In this document: positions 9,265 to 17,121 of the stretch, piece after piece | Numbering within the stretch: the first letter of the stretch is position 1 | Layout of the letters: the number at the start of each line of letters is the position of its first letter | DNA from: a virus | DNA length: 22,491 nt | Strand: one strand, 5' to 3' | IMG/VR virus record: IMGVR_UViG_3300036893_000045 | Location: 1 to 22,491 of that record | The notes under the pieces: model-generated | The model's database searches: none | Told to the model about the DNA's origin: nothing | Seen by the model: only the letters and a program-made list of their open reading frames with translations | Position numbers and translations under genes: made by a program

Positions 9265-9573
9265 TTAGATCAGGGAGCTATTTGATTCTGGCTCACCTGA
9301 TTTTTTAGATTTGATAATTGCAGTGTCGTTAGGCTTTGGCGCTGCAATCTTCTTGATGTTCTTCTTGCAAACATCCGGAACCTGTTCAAAAGGAATCGGC
9401 TCTCCGGTTGTATGATAAAACTTGTCAGGCTCGTCATAGAAGTAATGGTAGTTCGTACCATTCACAATATGAGTACCGTAATATCTGGCTGAAACAATCT
9501 TTCCATCAGCCCCACGCTTTTCTGGCTTATGGTCAAAAGGCTTTACTGCATCATGCAATTTAGTTTCGCTCAT
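9265..9573 (-). CDS. Hypothetical small phage protein, 102 aa
   Basis: No family is recognised. The 102-residue protein is hydrophilic, with a Tyr/His-rich centre (SARYYGTHIVNGTNYHYFYD, residues 28-47) followed by a Pro/Lys-rich C-terminal half. Its ATG overlaps the previous stop by one base (TAATG), so translation is probably coupled to the decoration-like gene upstream. There is no signal peptide or membrane segment. Its place between decoration-type proteins and the adaptor suggests a head-completion or virion-associated job, but that is context alone. Confidence 0.65.
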   Translation of the reverse strand: MSETKLHDAVKPFDHKPEKRGADGKIVSARYYGTHIVNGTNYHYFYDEPDKFYHTTGEPIPFEQVPDVCKKNIKKIAAPKPNDTAIIKSKKSGEPESNSSLI

Positions 9574-9914
9574 TAAAACCCCACCACTGAAATAGTTAAT
9601 GCCGATGACGGACTCACAGCGCTTGTTACCTCTGTAAGCTTAGATGCCGCATAGGCAGATGTTCCAATTGTCTCAAACATTTGAATGGTTCCATTCACAC
9701 GGTTCCACTGGTAAATATATCCGTCACCATTAGAATCAAGGATGTCCACCATGTCGATCTGTCCATAGGGTAATCCCATGGATGCTGCACTGATTGAAAT
9801 GCCTCCCGAAAGATAGGTTCCGCTGCTACCTTGAAGAGTAACAGTGTTCCATTTCTTACTTCGATCAGTCTTATCCTGATGGGTGACTGTATATGTCCAA
9901 GTCATCGTCGCCAT
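9573..9914 (-). CDS. Putative capsid decoration/structural protein, 113 aa
   Basis: The 113-residue protein is beta-rich, with many Thr, Ser, Gly and aromatic residues (MTWTYTVTHQDKTDRSKKWN near the start) and an Ala/Ser C-terminus. There is no catalytic motif. AGGGGTGAT lies directly upstream of the ATG, and the gene follows the 142-residue decoration-like gene by 12 bases. Small beta-rich proteins encoded just after the major capsid gene are often head decoration proteins or fibres; that is the best guess. The gene call is firm because frame, ribosome-binding site and overlap with the next gene agree. Confidence 0.7.
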   Translation of the reverse strand: MATMTWTYTVTHQDKTDRSKKWNTVTLQGSSGTYLSGGISISAASMGLPYGQIDMVDILDSNGDGYIYQWNRVNGTIQMFETIGTSAYAASKLTEVTSAVSPSSALTISVVGF

Positions 9915-9926
9915 GAGATCACCCCT

Positions 9927-10355
9927 TTAAGCTGATTTAATCATATTCGTTACGGCTAATGCATTTGCCGGGGAATCGCACACTTCAACTCCGCACCAAA
10001 CTGAACCCGCAGAATCTGCTGTTGAACAGTTGAAAACAAGCTGTCCGCCAGGAGTGAGGGTGTTACTCACGTCACTGATATCTTTGTAAACCGCTTTTCC
10101 AATACCCGTTCCATCTGGAATGGTGATTGTTCCAAGCACAGTCTGAGCCGTTGAAGACCCAGGAGTTGGCCTAAAGATAAACTGCACAACCGCTGCTGTT
10201 CCCCCAGTGACTGCTGCGTTAACAACGCAGACAAGACGGTTAGGCGTACATTGAGAGATACAAACTTGAGTGTAGGTTCCAAGGCCTGTTCCAGAGACCG
10301 AAACAGCGCCCGGAGCTGCCGAAGGAATTAGATGCCCAGATTTCTCAGTATACAT
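9927..10355 (-). CDS. Putative capsid decoration protein, Cys-rich, 142 aa
   Basis: The 142-residue protein is beta-rich (Gly, Thr, Val, Ser) with an extended N-terminus, and follows the major capsid gene with its own very strong ribosome-binding site (GAGGAG, eight-base spacer). This suggests high expression, as expected of a head decoration protein. It contains six cysteines (residues 32, 36, 43, 110, 121 and 126), unusual for a small phage structural protein and compatible with disulfides or a metal site. The 49-base gap upstream carries the paired CAACTT element shared with the capsid leader. No named family is recognised. It could also be a head fibre protein. Confidence 0.7.
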   Translation of the reverse strand: MYTEKSGHLIPSAAPGAVSVSGTGLGTYTQVCISQCTPNRLVCVVNAAVTGGTAAVVQFIFRPTPGSSTAQTVLGTITIPDGTGIGKAVYKDISDVSNTLTPGGQLVFNCSTADSAGSVWCGVEVCDSPANALAVTNMIKSA

Positions 10356-10363
10356 TTTTAGGT

Positions 10364-10393
10364 CTCCTCAAAAGTTGCAAGTCTCAAAGTTGC
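10364..10393 (-). promoter_or_regulatory. Leader element with paired GCAACTT upstream of decoration gene
   Basis: Read on the minus strand, the gap holds GCAACTT twice (cores at 10392-10387 and 10377-10372, 15 bases apart), the second running into the GAGGAG ribosome-binding site. The capsid leader has nearly the same arrangement: CAACTTTGA, a few bases, GCAACTT, then GGAG. It may be an operator, a promoter element for a phage-specific polymerase or factor, or an mRNA leader. No hairpin or terminator is visible in this gap. Confidence 0.45.
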
Positions 10394-10404
10394 TCTAAAA
10401 TTAA

Positions 10405-11352
10405 TCATGTTGAAGTGTAGTGAATGATACGCGCTTCACCAGCTGTGCTAGTGGTCCAAACAACTCCGAACTGAAGGATGCCGTACCAAGCAACATTCTT
10501 TTGACGTCCGAAGTCCTGAGGGATCGCAACGCGAAGTTCAGGATCTTGGCAAACCGCCATGACAACCGGGTCCATACCGAAGAACACGGCTTCACCAGTA
10601 GTGGTTGAAGTTCCTGCGTTCTTCTTAAGAGCGTTGACGTTTGGCGATTCAACGAAACGGATATTCTCAAGTCGACCGATCTCAGCATTATACTTTGCTT
10701 GAGGATCGGTATATTTGAACCATGTTTCCCACGAAGGGTCTTGCTTCACACCGCGAGCGGCGTATGTAGAAACAAGACCAATGTAGTCGTCACCTTCAAA
10801 GGGAGGAACATAGAGAGTTGAATAAAGATAGTCGCGAATTTGTTCAATCGCGTAAAAATTAAGGTTTGCTGTAGCGGCTTGAGTGGCTGTTCCTCCAGTA
10901 TCGAAGTTAACAGATGAAACGCCGGTTTGCTCAACCTTGATTTGACCTGTTTTGAAGGCTGCGGCAGAGGCGTTGTCCATGACAACTTTCATCTGATTCT
11001 TCAGTGCCGCTTGAACAGAGTTTTCGATATTGAACTCTGACAGATCTTCAGAGAGTGATGTGTAAGGCACTGAACGGCCCCACTCAACAACCGTGATGCC
11101 GGTTGTTTGAATGGTCAGGATATCTTCAGGAATCCTGGTCGTTTCAGCAAGGGTCCCGTCCGTGGGAACAGTCAGATTGGATACACGGGTAATTGTGATC
11201 GTGTCGCCTTTCTTGCGGCCATAGCCAGCTTCGGGCTTCACGAATTGCATGAATTTTGTATCGACGATTGCCGCCTGTCTCAGGTCAGAAGATAGCGTAT
11301 GATTTTTATACGTGCCTGAAGGGGCGTCGAATGTCCAAGTCTGCTGAGCCAT
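10405..11352 (-). CDS. Major capsid protein (HK97-fold, N4-gp56-like)
   Basis: The 315-residue protein follows the scaffold gene and has a strong AAGGAG site eight bases before its ATG. Residues 49-60 (GDTITITRVSNL), then LAETTRIPED (68-77), then TGITVVEWGRSVPYT (84-98), and the helix from about 100 to 130, match the pattern of the N4-gp56 family of HK97-fold capsid proteins: an N-terminal arm, an E-loop-like strand pair, and a long spine helix. The C-terminal half (MDPVVMAVCQDPELRVAIPQ, then the IIHYTST end) has the A-domain look of the same family. The protein builds the icosahedral shell. N4-type capsid with T7-like tail order is a mosaic combination. The capsid role is firm; the exact family is moderately sure. 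Confidence 0.85.
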   Translation of the reverse strand: MAQQTWTFDAPSGTYKNHTLSSDLRQAAIVDTKFMQFVKPEAGYGRKKGDTITITRVSNLTVPTDGTLAETTRIPEDILTIQTTGITVVEWGRSVPYTSLSEDLSEFNIENSVQAALKNQMKVVMDNASAAAFKTGQIKVEQTGVSSVNFDTGGTATQAATANLNFYAIEQIRDYLYSTLYVPPFEGDDYIGLVSTYAARGVKQDPSWETWFKYTDPQAKYNAEIGRLENIRFVESPNVNALKKNAGTSTTTGEAVFFGMDPVVMAVCQDPELRVAIPQDFGRQKNVAWYGILQFGVVWTTSTAGEARIIHYTST

Positions 11353-11360
11353 GGTTCAAT

Positions 11361-11398
11361 CTCCTTAAGTTGCTTCATCAAAGTTGAAATCTAAGTTG
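11361..11398 (-). promoter_or_regulatory. Leader element with triple CAACTT upstream of capsid gene
   Basis: On the minus strand this gap carries CAACTT at 11398-11393, 11386-11381 and 11372-11367, spaced 12 and 14 bases apart, and the last merges into the AAGGAG ribosome-binding site of the capsid gene. The final two copies and the bases between them resemble the leader of the downstream decoration gene. CTAACTT variants occur in the other two long gaps of the minus block (near 17131 and 16561). The function is unknown: operator, phage promoter or mRNA leader are all possible. Confidence 0.45.
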
Positions 11399-11410
11399 AG
11401 TATTTTAGAG

Positions 11411-12127
11411 TTAAGCTTTTTTAGCTTGTCTCTTAATTCGTCGTTCGTTCATCTCGTCAACAAAACTTGTAGCCTTCTTTGCGACTTCAATTTGAGGAGC
11501 ACCTTGTCCTGATGCGCTCAATGCCGCGGCTTCCGAAGACCGAACCTCTGTTGCGTTCGCGCCGATCTTCTTAAGAGTGCTTCGGCTACTGTCAGCCACA
11601 ACTTTAGCAAATTCTGACACGGGTTTCTTTTCCCACTCGGTCCAGTTTTTCTGAACGAGCATGTCAACAATCTCTTCCTTCCCACGAAGGTCTGGATTGG
11701 TGGCGTAGAAATTGTTCCAGAAGTTGCGTTTGTTCTCAGCTTGAGCAAGCTTTAGGTCTACTTGCCTGTTAGCTTGTTCGGTGACGTACTGATGGTATCG
11801 CTCAGGATTAGCAAACATGAGCTGATCAAGAGTGAGTCCGTCGATGATGACTTTTTGATTTTGAACGGGCTGTTGGACTTGAGATTGTACGGTTGGAGCC
11901 TGGATTACTTTTTGTTCCAGGTCAGCAACGTATTTTGACATTTCCTCGGCAGACTGAAAGGTCTTGCCGTTGAGTTCATATTTGACGGGTTCTTGTGTGG
12001 TTGTCTTTGATTCGGGATGGGCTTCCCCATCTTTGGGCATGGGCTTTCCATGCTCTCCCGCTGGACCACCTACAAGTAATGCTGCATCTGGATTAGAAGA
12101 CGTTTGCGTCTGGGTCTGTTCCGCCAC
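11411..12127 (-). CDS. Capsid scaffolding protein
   Basis: The 238-residue protein begins at GTG 12127-12125, with GGAG seven bases upstream. It overlaps the 3' end of the preceding 96-residue gene by 35 bases in another frame. The N-terminus is disordered and Gln/Thr-rich, the middle is highly charged and helical (residues about 95-190), and the end is strongly basic (RRIKRQAKKA). A hydrophilic helical protein ending in a basic tail, directly upstream of the capsid gene, is the hallmark of phage scaffolding proteins such as those of P22 and T7, which bind the inner capsid surface through the C-terminus and leave during maturation. No protease motif is present. Confidence 0.8.
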   Translation of the reverse strand: MAEQTQTQTSSNPDAALLVGGPAGEHGKPMPKDGEAHPESKTTTQEPVKYELNGKTFQSAEEMSKYVADLEQKVIQAPTVQSQVQQPVQNQKVIIDGLTLDQLMFANPERYHQYVTEQANRQVDLKLAQAENKRNFWNNFYATNPDLRGKEEIVDMLVQKNWTEWEKKPVSEFAKVVADSSRSTLKKIGANATEVRSSEAAALSASGQGAPQIEVAKKATSFVDEMNERRIKRQAKKA

Positions 12128-12383
12128 TCGATCTCTCCGTGATCATTCTATTTGCCGCGCCAACCTTGGCGCGTAAACGATTCTTTATGTCCTCAAGCGT
12201 ACCTATTACGGCGGCATATGCAAGAGAATTTCCTTGGTCAAGCTTTCCTTCTCTAAACTGACCAACAAATCGCATCTCCGCTTCCGTTTTAATCTGATCT
12301 AGAATTGGCTCAAGATTAGACAATAACATCCTGGCCATGTTGCCTTCGTTAATCCTAGTTAACTCTCTTTCAGTATTAGACAT
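12093..12383 (-). CDS. Hypothetical helical protein between portal and scaffold
   Basis: The 96-residue protein is charged and predominantly helical (RELTRINEGNMARMLLSNLE, then KTEAEMRFVGQF, then LEDIKNRLRAKVG). Its ATG follows the portal stop codon with no gap, and AAGG lies seven bases upstream inside the portal gene. The last 35 bases overlap the scaffold gene. No family is recognised. In many short-tailed phages a small helical protein occupies this spot, but I cannot say whether it acts in assembly. Confidence 0.7.
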   Translation of the reverse strand: MSNTERELTRINEGNMARMLLSNLEPILDQIKTEAEMRFVGQFREGKLDQGNSLAYAAVIGTLEDIKNRLRAKVGAANRMITERSSGGTDPDANVF

Positions 12384-14312
12384 TTATGCGCCTTGACCAG
12401 GATTGGTTCCACCCATTTTCACAGGCCCTCTCTGTACTCCAGGCATGTTATCTGGTTGTACTGACTGACCCGCCATTTGAGGTGCTTGGCTTATTTGATT
12501 GCCACCTTGTTGCGCTAGCTGACCAAGCGCTTGAGGAGAGGCTTGTCCATTGGGGTTTTGTGGACTCTCAGGTTGTGCACCAGGACCCGTGGTGTCCTTA
12601 GAGATTTTATCCATATCAATATCAAGGCTCTTAATAATCTGAGTGAGAAATTTACCGAAGTCAGCGACCTTAGCAAATTCCTGTACAAGAACCGGGGTCT
12701 GGCCAACAGTCTGAAGGAGTGATGTGAGTTTTCTAAAGTCATTGATCTTATTTAGAATGGTGGTCATGCCGAAGACTTTATATTTTCGGCCCTTAACGGT
12801 GTCAGCAAACCTGTCAGCAGCCGACATGGCAGAAATTGCACGGCCACGTTCGTCACCAAAGATTGCGATCATTTCATCATGATCCATGTCATTTAAATAT
12901 TGAGCAGAGGTTAGCCATCCCTTTGTAAGAATCTTTTCAATGAAGCCAACCTCAATGTTGGCGCAAATACCTTTAAACATACCATTGATATTATTTTCAC
13001 TTGAGACAACCTCCGTGGCCTTAACCTGCCTTTGTGGGAGCATTCCATTTCTGATATCGCTAGACATCTGCATGGCCTGCGCTTCGCGATCCGCCAAATT
13101 GTACATATCCATAGCTTCAGAGGGCTGGCCGCCAGTGGCTACTTGCTCAAGGACTTTCATGCCAGGAGGACAACTTGAATTTACTTTTAGTGTTTGCCCT
13201 GGAAATACACCATCATCAATCTCTGCGGGGTCATCAAGCCATCCTTCGCGCACCTGTTTAATACCAAATGTTGACATCATGCCTGAGTCAAACATGAGGT
13301 TAAAGAGCTCGTTTGTAGCTCTATTCATCTTGGTGGGCATGTCCATCAATGCTTTATGCCAAACAGAATGAGGTACGCGAATAATAGGGCAGCTAACGAA
13401 AGGACTTTCTCCGTGCCAGAAAGGATTGGGCTTTGGAGGCCTGATAAGGTAATGATCGTTAGCAACAGCGCATACGACATTTTTGTAAAGAACCTTTCCG
13501 GTTCCCGTTTCAATAATATCTCCCCAATATTCCTTGATCTTGATTCGTCGGCGGTAGCTTGAGAATGTGGCGTTTTGATCTGTCTCACGAGATTTTTTTA
13601 CCTTCTGTTCCTCTTGAACCATGGTGCCGCAAGCCCTTACAGCCTCAACGTCATAGATATCAGGATTTTTAGAGGCGATGTCCATAAGCTTGTACCAGTC
13701 CATTTCTATGACCTGTATTTCATAGAGGCCTTCACCAGTAGGATCTGGATACCAATCTTCTTGTCTAACGATCTCAAGCTTTAATCGCCAGACATCACTC
13801 TTTGATTTATATAGTTTTGATTCGGGCCCAGAGTCCGCAGTAGCTGAAAGACTTTTAGAGAAGAATTTTTCTTTGACCTGATATTGACCATGGACCTTCA
13901 CGATCATGAGAGACCCAAGGAGTCCAAGTTTAATTGCATCTGGTATTAGGTGGCCAATGTCGTTATTCTTAAGTTCGCGCTCAAGAAGCTTCTGCATTTC
14001 TTCTGGCTTAAGCTTCATCATGTTGTCAGGCATTCCATCTTCCGCATCAATTTCAAACCAGTCTTGTTCACCCGAGAGCGCTTGCTGCATGAAAGATGTG
14101 ATTTGTTCTGTGGCCAGATAAACCTTGCCTATAAACTCTTTTGATTGGCCGGCCTTCTTATGTGAGTAATCCTGCTTGCCGTGATAACAGTTGAAGTTCT
14201 CAGCATTAGCAAACATGCGGTAGCGCTTTGCGTGATAGGCTTCTTGGAAAGAATTGTTAACAATTTGTACTGTGGGATTTTCAACTACATCCTGTACCGG
14301 TTCCATGGCCAT
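12384..14312 (-). CDS. Portal (head-tail connector) protein
   Basis: The 642-residue protein lies directly after TerL and before scaffold and capsid genes, the standard portal slot. It is long and mixed alpha/beta. Recognisable portal features are the N-terminal helical wing with Trp- and Tyr-rich segments, the beta-strand block around residues 270-340, the helix-rich stem and crown around residues 400-480, and a disordered Gln/Pro/Gly-rich tail from about residue 575. The first ATG (14312) has AAGGAT nine bases upstream; a second ATG two codons later is possible. Twelve copies should form the ring through which DNA enters and leaves the capsid. The length sits between the T7 (about 536) and P22 (about 725) portals. 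Confidence 0.87.
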   Translation of the reverse strand: MAMEPVQDVVENPTVQIVNNSFQEAYHAKRYRMFANAENFNCYHGKQDYSHKKAGQSKEFIGKVYLATEQITSFMQQALSGEQDWFEIDAEDGMPDNMMKLKPEEMQKLLERELKNNDIGHLIPDAIKLGLLGSLMIVKVHGQYQVKEKFFSKSLSATADSGPESKLYKSKSDVWRLKLEIVRQEDWYPDPTGEGLYEIQVIEMDWYKLMDIASKNPDIYDVEAVRACGTMVQEEQKVKKSRETDQNATFSSYRRRIKIKEYWGDIIETGTGKVLYKNVVCAVANDHYLIRPPKPNPFWHGESPFVSCPIIRVPHSVWHKALMDMPTKMNRATNELFNLMFDSGMMSTFGIKQVREGWLDDPAEIDDGVFPGQTLKVNSSCPPGMKVLEQVATGGQPSEAMDMYNLADREAQAMQMSSDIRNGMLPQRQVKATEVVSSENNINGMFKGICANIEVGFIEKILTKGWLTSAQYLNDMDHDEMIAIFGDERGRAISAMSAADRFADTVKGRKYKVFGMTTILNKINDFRKLTSLLQTVGQTPVLVQEFAKVADFGKFLTQIIKSLDIDMDKISKDTTGPGAQPESPQNPNGQASPQALGQLAQQGGNQISQAPQMAGQSVQPDNMPGVQRGPVKMGGTNPGQGA

Positions 14313-14324
14313 GATGTTCTATCC

Positions 14325-15848
14325 TTAGCTGTTCATGCGTGACTGACCATAACTTGGCAGAGGCACGCGTCGTCCTGTACTGTGTCTCATCTGCGTTATT
14401 TTTGAGCATATCATCTGCAAAGCATCGTGAATATGGCTATGCTCGTTCTTAATTGGCCTGATCTTAGCTGGTTCTACCTCCAGAGACTTTTCTGGGTATC
14501 GGTAACCGCCATTAAAACCTTTAACCAGCATGTTACACGCTGGAATGTAGACTTTTAAATTTGGCCCTTCTTTGGTATAGCCCGTCAAGAAATATTCAAC
14601 AGACGTTCTCCTGGACTCCCAAGTTATTTCTCCAGGAATGGTCTGAATCCCTTTTGATTGAAGAATTTGAGCACACGAAGATTCATCGGTGTCTTTCCTG
14701 AACACGCCAGAAGGATCAATGAAGTCTCGCCATTGATTTTTTAGATCAGTCCATCCTGGATATAAAAGTCGGCACTCTCTGAGAACAATGTCGGAGAATC
14801 GCTCTGCTCCCATATTGATGGCAGTAAACTCTTTAAGGACAACAAGTGTCGAGCCTTGAAGCTGACAAACAAGACATGCCGGAGTAAGACCAAAATCCCA
14901 CCCGCGAAGCAAAGGCAGACCCAATATAGGTTTGATTTCTTCTTTTGTTCCATTTTTAGTTTGATCCCAGTCTGGGAATACGGGAAGACCTTCCCATGAT
15001 TCCCAATTAAGTTCGTACTCCATTTGATATTGTCTTGTGGGCATTGATCCCTTAACGGTGTCTTTAAATTCTTTTGTACGCTTAGCGGGGTCTGCTGTGT
15101 AGTGAAGCTGCATGACTGTGAACTTGTTCTTTGGATTTGTCCACAGCTCTACCCCTTGCATTGGGTGTTTTACGTCTCCTGATATTAAAATCTCATCGAG
15201 ATCAAGTTCATCTAAGCGATCATGGACGAGTCTCTTAAAGAAGCCCGGAGCTGGGGAGGAAACAAGACACATGCCGCCTCCTCCTTCGATTGTAGGAAAA
15301 CTCGCACTATACATTTTTTCAGCGTCTTCCCAGAATGCACATTCGTCACCAAAAACTTGAGAGAATGTGTACTGCCGGAGCTGGTCAGCTCCTTGAGGGA
15401 AGCCCTGTATTCTGGACCCAGTTTCTGGGAAATATAAGTTGTTAAATCTATACTCAAACTTTCTAAACTCTGCTGGAATTCTCTCATCGAGATTTTCAAC
15501 GATAAATTTGATTCGCTTGATAAGTTCATCAGCGTCGTCCTCTTTTTTAGAAACCATGGCGATATGTCGATTGAGTTGGAAAAGCCCTGACCAACTATAA
15601 AGCGCGAGCATGGTCCATGAGATCCTCATGCGCCTTGATTTTGGTATCGCTAACAGCCTCTTCTTTTGCCAGAGCTTTGTGAGAAGCTTCAAGTAGTCCA
15701 GGTGAACGGGGAATCTCTTGACTGGCGTTAATGGATCGACCTCGTCTCTTGTGAATACGTAATGTAGGTATTCCCAAGGATCGTTAGCGCATTTAGCGAT
15801 GGCTCCTAGAGTTTCAGTCTCTGAGGGTAGCTTTTTGAGTTCGTCCAT
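14325..15848 (-). CDS. terL: Terminase large subunit
   Basis: The 507-residue protein carries both terminase modules. ATPase: a Walker A-like segment PKSRRMRISW (residues 69-78), Walker B VFGDE (165-169), and a coupling motif containing SS (197-198). Nuclease of RNase H fold: Asp318 in RGWDFG, Asp378 in DFIDPSG and Asp475 in HDALQ give the expected acidic triad. The Walker A lacks the usual G-K-S/T and reads R-x-S, a variant of the degenerate loops seen in some phage terminases. The ATG has only a weak AGG upstream. The enzyme cuts concatemeric DNA and pumps it into the procapsid with TerS and the portal. The call is firm. Confidence 0.95.
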   Translation of the reverse strand: MDELKKLPSETETLGAIAKCANDPWEYLHYVFTRDEVDPLTPVKRFPVHLDYLKLLTKLWQKKRLLAIPKSRRMRISWTMLALYSWSGLFQLNRHIAMVSKKEDDADELIKRIKFIVENLDERIPAEFRKFEYRFNNLYFPETGSRIQGFPQGADQLRQYTFSQVFGDECAFWEDAEKMYSASFPTIEGGGGMCLVSSPAPGFFKRLVHDRLDELDLDEILISGDVKHPMQGVELWTNPKNKFTVMQLHYTADPAKRTKEFKDTVKGSMPTRQYQMEYELNWESWEGLPVFPDWDQTKNGTKEEIKPILGLPLLRGWDFGLTPACLVCQLQGSTLVVLKEFTAINMGAERFSDIVLRECRLLYPGWTDLKNQWRDFIDPSGVFRKDTDESSCAQILQSKGIQTIPGEITWESRRTSVEYFLTGYTKEGPNLKVYIPACNMLVKGFNGGYRYPEKSLEVEPAKIRPIKNEHSHIHDALQMICSKITQMRHSTGRRVPLPSYGQSRMNS

Positions 15849-15860
15849 GAAGCCTAAGGC

Positions 15861-16190
15861 TTACGGTTTTGGAACTTTAAGTCCAGTCCTAACGCGAGGG
15901 ACCTTAACTTTTTCCTGATCAGCAAAGCTTGGCATTTTAAGCGAGGACTTCATTTTGGTGTCTTGGTGCAGTGGTTTGGGATCTTGAAGTGGTTTGCCAA
16001 AAACATGTTCTGATCCAATGGCATTGGCAATGTGTTGAAGCTGATCTGGGCCTTTAATAGGTGCTTTTTCCGCAAACCCTTCTAGGTTGGTGCCGCCAGA
16101 ACTTTTATTAAAATCTTGCTGGCCAGGGTACATCTTTGGCTCATTGGGTTGACTCTCTGGCTTTGCTCCCGTTTGAAAAGGCCGTCTCAT
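15861..16190 (-). CDS. Hypothetical Pro/Lys-rich protein, 109 aa
   Basis: No family is recognised. The 109-residue protein is basic and rich in Pro, Lys and Gln, with little predicted secondary structure except a short helix (GPDQLQHIANAIGSEHVFG, residues 47-65). AAGGAG stands four bases before the ATG. It is placed between the beta-rich 109-residue gene and TerL. The disordered, basic character could suit a DNA- or scaffold-binding accessory factor, but nothing in the sequence proves it. Confidence 0.65.
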   Translation of the reverse strand: MRRPFQTGAKPESQPNEPKMYPGQQDFNKSSGGTNLEGFAEKAPIKGPDQLQHIANAIGSEHVFGKPLQDPKPLHQDTKMKSSLKMPSFADQEKVKVPRVRTGLKVPKP

Positions 16191-16198
16191 AGGTCTCC

Positions 16199-16528
16199 TT
16201 ACATGGTGAAGAAATCTAATGTGATCTCACCACTCGTGGTGGATGCGCCAACTGATTTAAGAAAAATATAATTTCTCGCAGGAATTAACACATCAACAAC
16301 CACAGGATTGGTTGTAACTGGAATTGACATATAGGCCGTTGCAGAACTTACTGTTGATGTTGGAGATAGCCCAAGCACCATAGGTTGTGCTGTGGTGTTT
16401 GAATACATGAGCTTGCCACATTGAGAATCGCCCATGGCCGAGGCATTCACAACAGAACCAAAGGCAGTCGTGACCGTTGTGGAGCCTGGTTGTTGATAGG
16501 TATATACGACTTTGTTCGCTGATGCCAT
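16199..16528 (-). CDS. Beta-rich small virion-type protein, 109 aa
   Basis: The 109-residue protein is rich in Thr, Ser, Val and Ala, with alternating strand pattern and no charged helices (for example TTNPVVVDVLIPARNYIFLK, then GEITLDFFTM). It looks like a compact beta-barrel or jelly-roll decoration protein. Its place between TerS and TerL is unusual, since decoration genes normally neighbour the capsid gene. CGGAG lies ten bases before the ATG. The gap upstream (16529-16581) has one CTAACTT element. Function unknown; a virion role is a composition-based guess. Confidence 0.65.
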   Translation of the reverse strand: MASANKVVYTYQQPGSTTVTTAFGSVVNASAMGDSQCGKLMYSNTTAQPMVLGLSPTSTVSSATAYMSIPVTTNPVVVDVLIPARNYIFLKSVGASTTSGEITLDFFTM

Positions 16529-16581
16529 GTCTCAAGATCTCCGTTACACAGGTTGTCGGCAAGTTAGCTTTAAGTCTTTAG
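16529..16581 (-). promoter_or_regulatory. 53-bp gap with CTAACTT element
   Basis: This gap between TerS and the beta-rich gene carries CTAACTTG on the minus strand (16567-16560) and a CGGAG ribosome-binding site. The element resembles CTAACTTGAGGA upstream of TerS and the CAACTT repeats before the capsid and decoration genes. No terminator hairpin is seen. Regulatory meaning is inferred only. Confidence 0.3.
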
Positions 16582-17121
16582 TTACTTCATATTTTTGTCA
16601 AGCCAGTCCTCAACTTCATCGACTGGCATTTCCACCTCTTTTGCCTGTGACTCAGGAGTGATGTCTACGTATTGGGCATCTTCAATGTCTTGTTTTTTTT
16701 CTTCTGGAGGCTTTTGAAGCATTTGAAGAATCTTTCTAACCGTTCCCTCGACTACACCATCGTCTATACCGGCTTTTCCAAACTCTCTGTTCATGAAATC
16801 TTGTGCTGCCAAAAGCCTGACATGATCTTTTGTCTTCTTGCTCGTCATGATCTCTTTGGCGACGGTGATGGCTTGTTTGGCGCAGTCTTTTAAGTGGAGT
16901 GCGGGGTCATCGCCATAAATCTTGAATCTGACTTTTTCTACAAAGAGCTTTACCTTTTTATCTTTGAGAATCTTTTTAATGGTTTGAATTCCATAGCCAA
17001 GTTCATGGGCTATGTCTTTTGGGTCCATGCCGTGTGCGGCCCAGTAGGCCACTAGCTTATGATCATCGCTGATAGGTTTTGTCTCGACTAAAGCTTTAGC
17101 TTGCCCGGAATCACTTTCCAT
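16582..17121 (-). CDS. terS: Terminase small subunit
   Basis: The 179-residue protein has an N-terminal helix-turn-helix (about residues 31-52: GMDPKDIAHELGYGIQTIKK), a helical central oligomerisation region (about 60-130) and an acidic C-terminus ending DWLDKNMK. This is the three-part architecture of small terminases, which bind the packaging site and recruit TerL. It is the first gene of the leftward late block, with GAGG five bases before the ATG. TerL follows after two small genes. The call rests on the helix-turn-helix, length and position. Confidence 0.82.
   Translation of the reverse strand: MESDSGQAKALVETKPISDDHKLVAYWAAHGMDPKDIAHELGYGIQTIKKILKDKKVKLFVEKVRFKIYGDDPALHLKDCAKQAITVAKEIMTSKKTKDHVRLLAAQDFMNREFGKAGIDDGVVEGTVRKILQMLQKPPEEKKQDIEDAQYVDITPESQAKEVEMPVDEVEDWLDKNMK

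Noticed and set aside
12940-13371. 143-residue plus-strand frame inside the portal gene
   Set aside because: It is antisense to a well-supported portal gene, has no ribosome-binding site and resembles no protein family.
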